DNA from: RGVD01 sp040403075
GTDB taxonomy: Bacteria; Bacteroidota; Bacteroidia; UKL13-3
DNA: 35,691 nt
NCBI GenBank assembly: GCA_040403075.1
Contig: JBBALJ010000028.1
Span: 1-35,691, forward strand
Direction of reading: 5' to 3'
Below, piece after piece: positions 1 to 7,934 of this stretch. Both the position numbers and the translations under genes were made by a program. Position 1 is the stretch's first letter, and every line of letters starts with the position of its first letter. Below the pieces are notes generated by a model. That model was not told the origin of the DNA. It ran no database searches and saw nothing but the letters and a program-made list of their open reading frames with translations.

Positions 1-54
1 GTCGAATAACAGATAACAAGGATTTGAATCCGTTAATATTTAAAACAATTTCTA

Positions 55-450
55 ATGCTAATAATGCCCAACCGCAAACCAATCCTATACATTCCCTCTA
101 TACTTTTAGTAGTTTGTCTTGGCTTGCTTTCACGCAAGTTTAGTTTTCTATTACCTGATGCGATTAATACTTATTTAGGCGATGCCTTATGGGCTGTTAT
201 GATTTATTTGATGATAGTAACCATCGGCAAATCATGGTCTGTCAATCGTGTGGCATTGTATAGCATATTGTTTTGTTATGCCATTGAAGTAAGTCAATTC
301 TACCATGCCCCTTGGATAGATGCCATTAGAAACACAAGATTGGGTGGCCTCATATTAGGTTTCGGTTTCTTATGGTCAGATATTGTGGCTTATACAATGG
401 GTGTTTCTTCTATATTTTTGGTGGAGAAAATCATTTATAAAAAATCCTAA
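55..450 (+). CDS. DUF2809 family small membrane protein
   Basis: A 131-residue, very hydrophobic protein with about four predicted membrane helices. Near the N-terminus it has a Leu-Gly-Leu-x-Ser-Arg-Lys stretch, followed by LPD, then YLGDALWAVMIYL. A later EVSQFYHAPWIDAIRNT segment also fits the DUF2809 pattern as I remember it. The family has no established biochemical function and members are short inner-membrane proteins. Two in-frame ATGs lie at 55 and 64; the second gives a start of Met-Pro-Asn-Arg and is equally plausible. The gene is read alone: the next gene starts 114 bp downstream and upstream sequence is cut by the window edge. Family assignment is from motif recall, not a search. 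Confidence 0.75.
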   Translation: MLIMPNRKPILYIPSILLVVCLGLLSRKFSFLLPDAINTYLGDALWAVMIYLMIVTIGKSWSVNRVALYSILFCYAIEVSQFYHAPWIDAIRNTRLGGLILGFGFLWSDIVAYTMGVSSIFLVEKIIYKKS

Positions 451-564
451 AATCTAAAGCATCAAAACTTGTAATATTTAGCAGTTGTCTGTTTCCTGAC
501 AAACCTTTGCCCAAAAACTGCCAAAAATTATTTTTATTTTTAATTGGAAAGAATAGTTTTGACT

Positions 565-1842
565 ATGCAAAATATCTCTTTAAAAGCCTCAACGCTTATT
601 GGCTCTGAAATAATTAAGCTTAGCAACGAAATAAATCAAAAAATAAAAGAAGGACATTCGATATACAACTTAACTATTGGCGATTTTAACCCACATATTT
701 TTTCGATACCTAGTGTTTTAGAAAACTATATTGTAGATGCTTATAAAAATAAGCAAACCAATTATCCTCCTGCGGATGGTGTGGCAGAATTGAAGACAGC
801 TGTTTTAAATTTTATTAAGACATACGAAAACTTAGATTTCACTAGCGATGAGATTATGATAGCAGGTGGTGGTCGCCCATTGATATACGCCATCTACCAA
901 ACCATTGTTGACCCAGGAGACAAAGTGATTTACCCTTTGCCATCATGGAATAACAACCATTATTGTCACCTTAGTGATGCTCAAAAAATAGAAGTACATA
1001 CAAGGGCTGAAGATGGATTTATGCCAACAGCTGAAGAACTTGCTCCTCATTTGAGCGAGGCAGTTTTATTGGCATTGTGTTCACCCTTAAACCCAACTGG
1101 GACCACTTTTAGAAAAGAAGAATTAACAAAAATATGTGATTTAGTGTTAGCTGAAAACAAAAGACGTGAAGGCAAGCAAAAACCTTTGTATGTCATGTTT
1201 GACCAAATTTATTGGATATTGCGAGCCGATGGGATTGCTCATGAAAACCCAATTTCATTGAGACCTGAGATGAAAAAATATACCATTTTTGTTGATGGCA
1301 TTTCAAAATCCTTAGCTGCTACTGGTGTTAGGGTTGGTTGGGGATTAGGTCCGGAGGAGATTATTAGCAAAATGAAAGCCGTCATCGGACATATTGGGGC
1401 ATGGTCGCCAAGGGCAGAGCAGGTGGCTACAGCGCAGTTTTTGTCTAATGCTAGCGCTTTAAACGAGTACCTTGATGAACTAAAAGGTAAAATCAGCCGC
1501 AGGTTTTATGCCATATACCATGGATTTGAGCATTTAAAAAAAAAAGGCTATCCAGTTCAAATCATAAAACCTGAAGGGGCTATATACTTAACAGCTCAAT
1601 TTGCCATAAAGGGTGCTGTTAATCCAGAAGGAAATAAAATTGAATCGACAAGCGATATAACCCAATTTTTGTTAAACCACGCCCAATTGGCGCTTGTGCC
1701 ATTCACTGCCTTTGGATGTGAAAACGGAACGGATTGGTACAGAATTTCGGTTGGTACTATAAATGAAGAGGATATTCCTGATTTGTTACAAAAACTAGAA
1801 ACAGCACTTTCAAAATTGCAATTAGAAAGAAAAGCTAAATAA
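565..1842 (+). CDS. PLP-dependent class I/II aminotransferase
   Basis: A fold-type I aminotransferase of 425 residues, the normal family length. Visible landmarks are GGGRPLIYA near residue 101 (phosphate-binding region), the SPLNPTG motif around 173-179, Asp213 in FDQIYW (pairs with the PLP pyridine nitrogen), Lys248 in the GISKSLAATGVRVGW motif (Schiff-base lysine) and a C-terminal YRISVG arginine that binds the substrate carboxylate. The enzyme is cytosolic and transfers amino groups between an amino acid and a 2-oxo acid; substrate cannot be read from sequence, though aspartate or aromatic amino acids are typical of the family. The reading frame is open back to a TTG at 544, but the ATG at 565 places the usual family N-terminus correctly, so I prefer it. 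It appears monocistronic. Confidence 0.88.
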   Translation: MQNISLKASTLIGSEIIKLSNEINQKIKEGHSIYNLTIGDFNPHIFSIPSVLENYIVDAYKNKQTNYPPADGVAELKTAVLNFIKTYENLDFTSDEIMIAGGGRPLIYAIYQTIVDPGDKVIYPLPSWNNNHYCHLSDAQKIEVHTRAEDGFMPTAEELAPHLSEAVLLALCSPLNPTGTTFRKEELTKICDLVLAENKRREGKQKPLYVMFDQIYWILRADGIAHENPISLRPEMKKYTIFVDGISKSLAATGVRVGWGLGPEEIISKMKAVIGHIGAWSPRAEQVATAQFLSNASALNEYLDELKGKISRRFYAIYHGFEHLKKKGYPVQIIKPEGAIYLTAQFAIKGAVNPEGNKIESTSDITQFLLNHAQLALVPFTAFGCENGTDWYRISVGTINEEDIPDLLQKLETALSKLQLERKAK

Positions 1843-1855
1843 GATTTTCAAGTAA

Positions 1856-2284
1856 TTAGAGAATCAAACTCAGATTAGACTTCAATTTTTCGGGTTCGAT
1901 GCTGCTAATGAATTTTATTTCAGGAATTTTATTGATGCTTTTGATACAATCATCAGCCACAAAAAAATCCAAGCCCCCTTTCACTATTAATAGGTAATTT
2001 AGGCTTTTCAATTCAGAGGCCAAGTATCTTTTTTCATTTTTATTTTCCACCAAAATATAAGTGAGATGATTTTCTTCATCCACACTTTGCATGCGCATAT
2101 AACTATTTATATCTGCTGGATTATAACCCGTTAAGTCAAGGTCTTCTATTTTTCCAAAGTCGTAAAGCCCTGTATTATTTATCAACCAAGCAAGTTTTGA
2201 TAATTTTTTGTCACACACAATTCCAAAGAGTGAAATCTCTGCTTCCTCTTCAATATCTAGGCTTAACTTTTTAGGAATTGACAT
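1856..2284 (-). CDS. IPExxxVDY family protein
   Basis: A 142-residue protein beginning MSIPKKLSLDIEEE, with a C-terminal IPEIKFISSIEPEKL segment. This matches the Bacteroidota-restricted IPExxxVDY family, which is commonly found beside acyl carrier protein and fabF genes, as here. The motif is degenerate in this copy: IPE is kept but the VDY part is replaced. No signal peptide or membrane helix is visible, so it is probably cytosolic. Function is unknown; the constant neighbourhood suggests a link with fatty acid synthesis or its regulation, which is inference. The frame extends upstream to a TTG at 2311, but the ATG at 2284 fits the family start. A perfect TAnnTTTG-type -7 box (reverse complement of 2309-2316) lies about 25 bp upstream of this ATG, without a clear -33 partner. 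Confidence 0.72.
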   Translation of the reverse strand: MSIPKKLSLDIEEEAEISLFGIVCDKKLSKLAWLINNTGLYDFGKIEDLDLTGYNPADINSYMRMQSVDEENHLTYILVENKNEKRYLASELKSLNYLLIVKGGLDFFVADDCIKSINKIPEIKFISSIEPEKLKSNLSLIL

Positions 2285-2390
2285 ATTTAAGTGATTATTT
2301 AGGTGCAACAAAAATAAAGGTTGATTTAAAATTTATGTTTTTTATTAAAAATCTTATTTATTTGCACTCACTAATTAAATACTAACTAAA

Positions 2391-2633
2391 ATGTCAGACA
2401 TCAGAGGAAGAGTAAAAACCATCATTATGGACAAGCTAGGTGTAGAAGAAGCAGAAATCAACGATGAAGCGAGTTTCACCAACGATTTAGGCGCAGATTC
2501 TTTAGACACTGTTGAACTAATCATGGAATTTGAAAAAGAATTTAACATTGCCATACCAGACGATCAGGCTGAAAAAATTGGCACAGTTGGGCAAGCAGTT
2601 TCTTACATAGAAAGCAACGTACAACCCAAGTAA
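2391..2633 (+). CDS. acpP: Acyl carrier protein
   Basis: An 80-residue acidic protein with the canonical LGADSLDTVELIMEFE helix-II motif. Ser37 in the DSL triplet is the site that receives the 4'-phosphopantetheine arm from holo-ACP synthase. The protein carries growing acyl chains as thioesters in cytosolic type II fatty acid synthesis and also supplies lipid A and phospholipid synthesis. Length and the C-terminal IGTVGQAVSYIE helix are normal. It is followed 36 bp later by fabF, its direct partner, and then by rnc; this acpP-fabF-rnc order is classic. The start ATG follows an A-rich leader with no Shine-Dalgarno sequence, as is usual in this phylum. A TTTATTTG stretch at 2357-2364 may be a poor -7 box. 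Confidence 0.97.
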   Translation: MSDIRGRVKTIIMDKLGVEEAEINDEASFTNDLGADSLDTVELIMEFEKEFNIAIPDDQAEKIGTVGQAVSYIESNVQPK

Positions 2634-2669
2634 AAACTAAAACTAAACTTTATCCAAAAAAATTCCTAC

Positions 2670-3923
2670 ATGCCAATCCGCAGAGTTGTTGTTACAGGCC
2701 TTGGTGCCGTAACTCCCATTGGTAACAATCTTCAGGAGTATTGGAATGGATTGTCAAATGGAGTAAGTGGTGCCGCACCAGTTACTCAATTTGACGTATC
2801 TAAGTTCAAAACAAAATTTGCCTGTGAGGTTAAGAATCTTGACGTACTTCAGTTTATCGATAAAAAGGAAGCTAGACGTATGGACAGATACACGCAATTT
2901 GCGCTCATCACCAGTGATGAAGCGGTAAAAGACAGTGGATTAAACCTTGAAACTGTAAACAAAGACCGCGTTGGCGTTATTTGGGGTTCAGGTATAGGAG
3001 GTTTAAAAACTTTTTTGGACGAAGTTACAGCTTTTGCAAAAGGAGATGGAACACCTCGTTTCAGTCCTTTCTTTATTCCTATGATGATTGCAGATATAGC
3101 CGCAGGTTTGTTGTCAATCAAATACGGATTTAGAGGACCAAACTTTGCAGTAGTATCAGCTTGTGCTACTTCTACCAATGCCATCGGAGATGCATTTATG
3201 TATATCCAATCAGGCAGAGCAGATGCCATCTTAACGGGTGGTTCTGAGGCAGTTGTAAACGAAGCGGCTATGGGAGGTTTCAACTCTATGAAAGCACTTT
3301 CTGAAAGAAACGACAGCCCTGAAACAGCTTCTCGACCATTTGATGCAAACCGCGATGGTTTCGTATTAGGAGAAGGTGCAGGTGCTTTGATTCTTGAAGA
3401 ATATGAGCATGCAAAAGCCCGTGGTGCTAAAATTTATGCCGAAGTAGTGGGCTATGGTGCCACTGCTGATGCATATCACATGACAGCTCCACACCCTGAA
3501 GGACTAGGTGCAGCCAACGTAATGCGTGTAGCATTAGCTGATGCTGGCATTCAACCTTCAGAAATCGATTATATTAACGTGCACGGAACCTCTACTCCGT
3601 TGGGCGATCCTCAAGAAATAAAAGCTATTCAAACTGTGTTTGGCGAAGATGCTTATAAATTAAATATAAGTTCTACCAAATCAATGACAGGTCATTTATT
3701 GGGTGGTGCAGGTGCTATTGAAGCGATAGCATGTATATTGGCTATCACCAAAGGAATTATTCCACCAACCATCAACCATTTTACAGATGACCCTGCTTTT
3801 GACCCTAAATTGAATCTTACATTCAACAAAGCACAACACAGAGAAGTGAAATATGCCCTAAGCAATACTTTTGGTTTTGGCGGACATAATGCTTCTGTGA
3901 TTCTAAAAAAGTTTGAAGAATAA
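2670..3923 (+). CDS. fabF: 3-oxoacyl-[acyl-carrier-protein] synthase II (KAS II)
   Basis: A 417-residue condensing enzyme of the thiolase fold. The catalytic triad is visible as Cys165 in VVSACATSTNA, His305 in NVHGTSTPLGD and His342 in SMTGHLLGGAGA. The Cys-His-His set identifies the FabF/FabB type rather than FabH (Cys-His-Asn). The C-terminal NTFGFGGHNASVIL gate loop is intact. It condenses malonyl-ACP with acyl-ACP, releasing carbon dioxide, to extend the chain by two carbons. The upstream neighbour acpP provides its carrier and the 36-bp spacing implies one transcript. FabF rather than FabB is chosen from overall similarity and the acpP linkage. No truncation or odd residue is seen. Confidence 0.97.
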   Translation: MPIRRVVVTGLGAVTPIGNNLQEYWNGLSNGVSGAAPVTQFDVSKFKTKFACEVKNLDVLQFIDKKEARRMDRYTQFALITSDEAVKDSGLNLETVNKDRVGVIWGSGIGGLKTFLDEVTAFAKGDGTPRFSPFFIPMMIADIAAGLLSIKYGFRGPNFAVVSACATSTNAIGDAFMYIQSGRADAILTGGSEAVVNEAAMGGFNSMKALSERNDSPETASRPFDANRDGFVLGEGAGALILEEYEHAKARGAKIYAEVVGYGATADAYHMTAPHPEGLGAANVMRVALADAGIQPSEIDYINVHGTSTPLGDPQEIKAIQTVFGEDAYKLNISSTKSMTGHLLGGAGAIEAIACILAITKGIIPPTINHFTDDPAFDPKLNLTFNKAQHREVKYALSNTFGFGGHNASVILKKFEE

Positions 3924-3935
3924 TATATAAGCCTA

Positions 3936-4670
3936 TTGAAAAGGATTACTTCTTTTGTTAAGCTTCATATCTCATCTAATAGCGATTTTAGAAAAAAAAT
4001 AAAGCACATCACTCGTTTTGCTCCCAACAAAATAGCGAGCTATAAACAGGCCTTGCGTCATCATTCTATTTCTACTAAAATACATGAGAATGGTACAAAA
4101 GACAGTAACGAACGCTTGGAGTATCTTGGTGATGCCATTATTAATTCTGTGGTGGCTGAATACCTTTTCAAAAAGTATCCTTTCGAAAACGAAGGCTTTC
4201 TAACCGAGCTTCGCTCAAAGATTGTAAGCCGCAGTAGCTTAAACGATTTGGCCCTGAAAATTGGTTTGAGCAAATTAGTTGAATACGACCGCAAAGCCCT
4301 GCAAAACATAAACCTTCGCAACAGTATTTTTGGCAATGCCCTTGAGGCTTTTGTAGGTGCTATCTTTTTGGATGCTGGCTACAAAAAAGCAAAGTATTTT
4401 ATTGTTGAAAACCTACTTCAAATACACCTTGACGTAGATAAGCTTAAAGAAACCGAAACCAATTTCAAAGGTCGTTTGATTGAATTCAGCCAAAAAGATG
4501 GTTCTGTTTTAGAGTTTGAAGTGAGCGAAGACAGCAGCAACAAAATAAAACAATACAAGGTAACGGTATTGTTAAACAAAGAACCCAAAGGCCAAGCAGA
4601 ACATGCTTCTAAAAAACTAGCCGAACAAATGGCTTCGCAAAAAACCATGGCGATGCTGAATATTGAATAA
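3936..4670 (+). CDS. rnc: Ribonuclease III
   Basis: A 244-residue endoribonuclease with two domains. Residues about 20-160 form the RNase III domain, including the signature NERLEYLGDAI with metal-binding Glu62 and Asp66, and GNALEAFVGAIFLDAGY with Glu137. Residues about 175-243 form the double-stranded RNA-binding domain, ending in the typical HASKKLAEQMASQKTM helix. It processes rRNA precursors and other duplex RNA. The position matching E. coli Asp114 is Asn134 here. The only reasonable start is the TTG at 3936, since no in-frame ATG precedes the conserved domain. It begins 12 bp after fabF and is the last gene of the acpP-fabF-rnc unit; a 165-bp gap follows. Confidence 0.95.
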   Translation: MKRITSFVKLHISSNSDFRKKIKHITRFAPNKIASYKQALRHHSISTKIHENGTKDSNERLEYLGDAIINSVVAEYLFKKYPFENEGFLTELRSKIVSRSSLNDLALKIGLSKLVEYDRKALQNINLRNSIFGNALEAFVGAIFLDAGYKKAKYFIVENLLQIHLDVDKLKETETNFKGRLIEFSQKDGSVLEFEVSEDSSNKIKQYKVTVLLNKEPKGQAEHASKKLAEQMASQKTMAMLNIE

Positions 4671-4835
4671 AATAAAAACTATTTAGGCTCATAATTCAGA
4701 AATAGCCTATTCCCATTCATTGGCAAAAGCACAAAATCCATTTCAATTACAAAAAAATCAATTTTAAGCGTATTTCAATAACAATTATTTAACCCTCTTT
4801 TTTTGAAAAATATATTTTACATTGCCATACTTTAT

Positions 4836-5840
4836 ATGCGTAGAATATTACTGTTTATATTCATTGGATTTACTTTCTATACTACTCGTGCTCAAGATGT
4901 TTTACCATCCTTTGGTAGCTCTCGCACAGGCGGAAGTGGCATGCAATTTTTAAAAATATCTCCAGATGCTCGCTCTACAGCCATGGGTGGTGCTGTTATA
5001 GGATTGGTGAATGATGTATCCGCCTTATACTGGAACCCAGCAGGTATAACAAGTGTTGACACTGGAAAGGTATCCATCATGGCTTCGCACACCCGCTATT
5101 TTGCTAACAATACTGTGAATTTTGCAGGTGTGGTTTTTAAGCCTGGTAAACTAAGCTATGTGGGTGTAAGCGTGATGTCGCTAAACTTTGCCGACATGGA
5201 AGAAACTACCGAACTTCAACCTTTCGGTACAGGCAGAAAGGTGAATGTAAACAATACCTTAATTGGCCTTACTTATGCCAAAATATTAACCCAATCTTTC
5301 TCATTTGGTATGACAGGTAAATGGGCTCACGAATCCTTTAGCGATGTGCAAACCAATGATGTCCTTTTTGACTTAGGTTTGAAATACAATATTGGCTTGA
5401 TGGGTTCTCGTTTTGGAGTTTCATTTAGCAACTTTGGTATGAACGTTTCTCCTGAAGGAAACGTGAGTGTTTTGAAATTGAGTGGTGAGCAAAAAATAAA
5501 TAATTTTAGCGAAGTATCAGCGCCCGCGGCATTTAGAGTGGGTGTGGCTTTCGATCCTATCAATAAAGGCATGCATAAGCTTACTTTGGCAGGACAATTA
5601 AATCACCCAACAGACAATAACGAAACTTTTAGCACAGGTGCAGAATATTCACTAAAGAGATTATTGCATGTGAGAACAGGTTGGGAGTTTGGTGCTGATG
5701 AAGGCTATAATTTCCCTCCTATTGGAATGGGAATTAAGCTACCCTATAGCAATTATTTGCTATCGTTTGATTATAGCATGGTGAGCAAGCAGCGCTTAGG
5801 AAATTTAAATCGTATTACATTGGCATTAACCATCAGATAA
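4836..5840 (+). CDS. PorV/PorQ family outer-membrane protein
   Basis: A protein of 334 residues with an N-terminal signal peptide (hydrophobic core LLFIFIGFTFYTT, cleavage near Ala-Gln). The hallmark FLKISPDARSTAMGGA motif follows, then VSALYWNPAGI, both characteristic of the PorV/PorQ branch of FadL-like outer-membrane barrels. The rest alternates hydrophobic and polar residues as beta strands and ends in an aromatic/hydrophobic strand (NRITLALTIR). True PorV shuttles T9SS cargo to the cell-surface attachment machinery, but Bacteroidota genomes hold several paralogues, so this one need not be PorV itself. The frame is open to a TTG at 4803, but the ATG at 4836 places the signal peptide correctly. 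Its stop codon directly abuts the start of the following lipoprotein gene, so the two are almost certainly co-translated. Confidence 0.85.
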   Translation: MRRILLFIFIGFTFYTTRAQDVLPSFGSSRTGGSGMQFLKISPDARSTAMGGAVIGLVNDVSALYWNPAGITSVDTGKVSIMASHTRYFANNTVNFAGVVFKPGKLSYVGVSVMSLNFADMEETTELQPFGTGRKVNVNNTLIGLTYAKILTQSFSFGMTGKWAHESFSDVQTNDVLFDLGLKYNIGLMGSRFGVSFSNFGMNVSPEGNVSVLKLSGEQKINNFSEVSAPAAFRVGVAFDPINKGMHKLTLAGQLNHPTDNNETFSTGAEYSLKRLLHVRTGWEFGADEGYNFPPIGMGIKLPYSNYLLSFDYSMVSKQRLGNLNRITLALTIR

Positions 5841-7097
5841 ATGAGAGTTTATAGTTTATACACACTTATATGGATTGTACTTTTGGGTACACTCAGCTCG
5901 TGTTCATTATTTGGCGACAAAAAGAATGCAACTGCTGACCAAGTTTTTCAGCAAGGACAAATAGACCCCAATTTGGTAACCAATTCTGTGGGTTATGTTC
6001 CTCTATATCCTTTCATCACAGGTGTTACAGCACCAGTAGATGTATTTGTAGGATATGATGAGATGACTTATGTAGTGGAAGATATGAACCCAAGCGATAT
6101 CAAAGACAATCGCTTGTCGGTGTTTGACCCTAATGGCAAAAGGGTTTATTCATTGGTAATTCCTGGTGCTACAGATGTTACCCAAGATAGGCGTTTACAT
6201 GTGTTTGTAGCTGGAAGAAAAATGCTAAACGACTCGGTAAATTTTGCAGCCATTTTTCATATTATAAATGTCAGTCAAGGTACCGCGCAATTCCTAGATA
6301 CATTGGTTCACCCTAATTGTGATGCAAGTAGAGCACAAACAAGTTTCAGAGGTTCAGATGATGTTGCTGTGCAATTTACAGGCTTGGCAACTTTATACGA
6401 TAACACTTTGTATGTGAGCCGCACAGGGCCAAGAAATGATGTAAACTCAACAGTGGCTGTGCCAGATAATGGGGTGTTGGTGTTTGATAAAAACATGAAC
6501 AATACAGGTTATTCGCAAGGTTTAAATCCAAATGAGTCGAGCTTAAAATCTTGCGTGGGTTTAAGTGCCATTGCCACCAATGCAGCACCACCTCAGCGTT
6601 TACAAGGTGTTAGTACAAGCAAGAGTTTCTTTAGCACCTTGGCAGATAAAAGCAAAACCATTGAATTTAGAGCATTGGCCATTAATGTAGTTGACAATCC
6701 TGATGCAGGAACTTTATATAGTGAATCAAGCCAGTTTTTGAATTTTGATTTTAGTAAAGCCAATCGCTTTATGTATGAACCATTACGTTTTAAAAACCCT
6801 GTTGATTGCTACATTGCACCTGACCAATTGAACTATTATTTTGTGGTGGATGATGAAACAGATTCAGTTTATATTTTCACCAATCAAGGTTTTGAGGGTG
6901 TAAATCCACCTGCAAACTCAACTGTAAAAAAACAAATCATTGCCTCATTTGGAGGAATTGGAAAAGATGGTTCAAGCACCGGACCATTTAACTTCAGCAA
7001 TCCTTCGGGGGTTTGCTATTTCAATCGCACCCTTTACGTGGCCGACAAAGGCAATAATAGAATTTGTAGATACAAGTTAAATGTTGATTTGCAGTAA
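5841..7097 (+). CDS. Lipoprotein with C-terminal NHL-type repeat
   Basis: A 418-residue predicted lipoprotein. The N-terminus has a hydrophobic stretch and a lipobox LSSC with Cys21 as the acylated residue, followed by SLFGDKK. The middle consists of strand-rich segments such as MTYVVEDMNP and NRLSVFDPNGKRVYSL that look like propeller blades. The last blade contains FGGIGKDGSSTGPFNFSNPS and LYVADKGNNRICRYKL, a clear NHL-type repeat. It is therefore likely a beta-propeller facing the periplasm or cell surface. The ATG follows the stop of the PorV-like gene with no gap, indicating translational coupling and probable physical partnership. The specific role is unknown. It ends 3 bp from the stop of the convergent SprT-like gene, so no independent terminator is available. 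Confidence 0.8.
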   Translation: MRVYSLYTLIWIVLLGTLSSCSLFGDKKNATADQVFQQGQIDPNLVTNSVGYVPLYPFITGVTAPVDVFVGYDEMTYVVEDMNPSDIKDNRLSVFDPNGKRVYSLVIPGATDVTQDRRLHVFVAGRKMLNDSVNFAAIFHIINVSQGTAQFLDTLVHPNCDASRAQTSFRGSDDVAVQFTGLATLYDNTLYVSRTGPRNDVNSTVAVPDNGVLVFDKNMNNTGYSQGLNPNESSLKSCVGLSAIATNAAPPQRLQGVSTSKSFFSTLADKSKTIEFRALAINVVDNPDAGTLYSESSQFLNFDFSKANRFMYEPLRFKNPVDCYIAPDQLNYYFVVDDETDSVYIFTNQGFEGVNPPANSTVKKQIIASFGGIGKDGSSTGPFNFSNPSGVCYFNRTLYVADKGNNRICRYKLNVDLQ

Positions 7098-7100
7098 TTG

Positions 7101-7703
7101 TTAATTTTCAATTTTTACTACCTCAGCCATCGAATGCACCTTGTATTTTAGCTTTCCATCCAAGGTTTCGCATAAAATATAAGTTCTCAATTTATTCAAT
7201 TTTCTCATTGGAATTTCATTATTCTTCATCCTAAATTTTTCTCCTTCTGATAAGTCATTCAATACCAATTTGTCTTGTTGTCTCGCATCATATTTCTTAA
7301 GCACTTGCATCAACTTCACATCTGCCGATTGTGAGTATTTGGGATTTCGCATGTGCTTGGCCAACATGGCTTGCAAATCATAAGGGAAAATTTTTGCTTC
7401 TAAAAAAGGTTTCATATTCAATTGAAATTCCTTTTTCCATTCCTGACCATGCGAATCGTGGTGTGGACCATATTTTACATAAGCTGTGTGATGTGAGACC
7501 TCATGAACAAATGTAAGTAAAAACTCAAAAGGACTTAGGTTATGATTCACAGAGATTCGGTTTCCTTTACCATGATGAGGGCTATAATCACCATACCTAC
7601 TTTTTCGTTCCACTTCCACATGAAGATTCAACTTGTGAAACATAATCAACTCGGCACAATATGAAACCGTTTCTGGAGGTAAAAACCTAACCAAGGCTTT
7701 CAT
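7101..7703 (-). CDS. SprT-like zinc metalloprotease domain protein
   Basis: A cytosolic protein of 200 residues from the ATG at 7703. It carries the zinc motif HEVSHH (His67-Glu68-x-x-His71) within FLLTFVHEVSHHTAYVKYG, preceded by ISVNHNLSPFEFLL, and a likely third ligand His85 in DSHGQEWK. This arrangement matches SprT-like domains, related to the eukaryotic protease Spartan. Bacterial targets are not established. The C-terminal half has no recognised zinc ribbon. The frame extends to a GTG at 7757. I prefer 7703 because it leaves the usual short lead before the LPPET helix, and because the probable promoter at 7764-7793 would place the transcript start almost on the GTG. It is convergent with the lipoprotein gene, 3 bp apart. 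Confidence 0.85.
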   Translation of the reverse strand: MKALVRFLPPETVSYCAELIMFHKLNLHVEVERKSRYGDYSPHHGKGNRISVNHNLSPFEFLLTFVHEVSHHTAYVKYGPHHDSHGQEWKKEFQLNMKPFLEAKIFPYDLQAMLAKHMRNPKYSQSADVKLMQVLKKYDARQQDKLVLNDLSEGEKFRMKNNEIPMRKLNKLRTYILCETLDGKLKYKVHSMAEVVKIEN

Positions 7704-7763
7704 CAATTGAGATTTGTGGGATTCTTGTTGTGGACTGAGGGAACTAAATATATGCACTGTTTA

Positions 7764-7793
7764 CAAAGTAAATGTGAAGGCATTGAAAAACAA
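7764..7793 (-). promoter_or_regulatory. Candidate Bacteroidota-type promoter for the SprT-like gene
   Basis: On the minus strand the -33 element TTG (7791-7793) is followed by exactly 19 nt and then TTACTTTG (7764-7771), one mismatch from TAnnTTTG. Transcription would begin near 7759. This supports the downstream ATG at 7703 over the GTG at 7757. Confidence 0.4.
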
Positions 7794-7934
7794 TATTTGT
7801 TTTTACTAAATGCATTTTCTCGCTAAACAAAACCTCATCATAACTCATGTTTAATAAGCATTTCAGATAAAATTAAGCCTAACAAATAAATAATATGTAA
7901 AACCCAACAAAAAAATTATTTTGCAAGGGTTTGT

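Noticed and set aside
481..521. Nested inverted repeats (gcagtt...aactgc around ttgtc...gacaa) before the aminotransferase
   Set aside because: The outer stem has only 6 bp with a long interior and no clean T-tract; too weak for a terminator or riboswitch call.
554..561. Perfect TAGTTTTG match to the -7 box before the aminotransferase
   Set aside because: It lies 3 nt before the ATG with no -33 partner at the right distance, so a transcript would start inside the gene.
2849..3283. Long open frame antisense to fabF
   Set aside because: It lies wholly inside a certain gene in the opposite direction and has no recognisable protein features; the same holds for other antisense frames, for example at 17435-17890 and 24122-24403.
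4684..4709. Inverted repeat taggct...agccta after rnc
   Set aside because: Only 6 bp of stem with a 14-nt loop and no T-run; chance is likely in AT-rich DNA.
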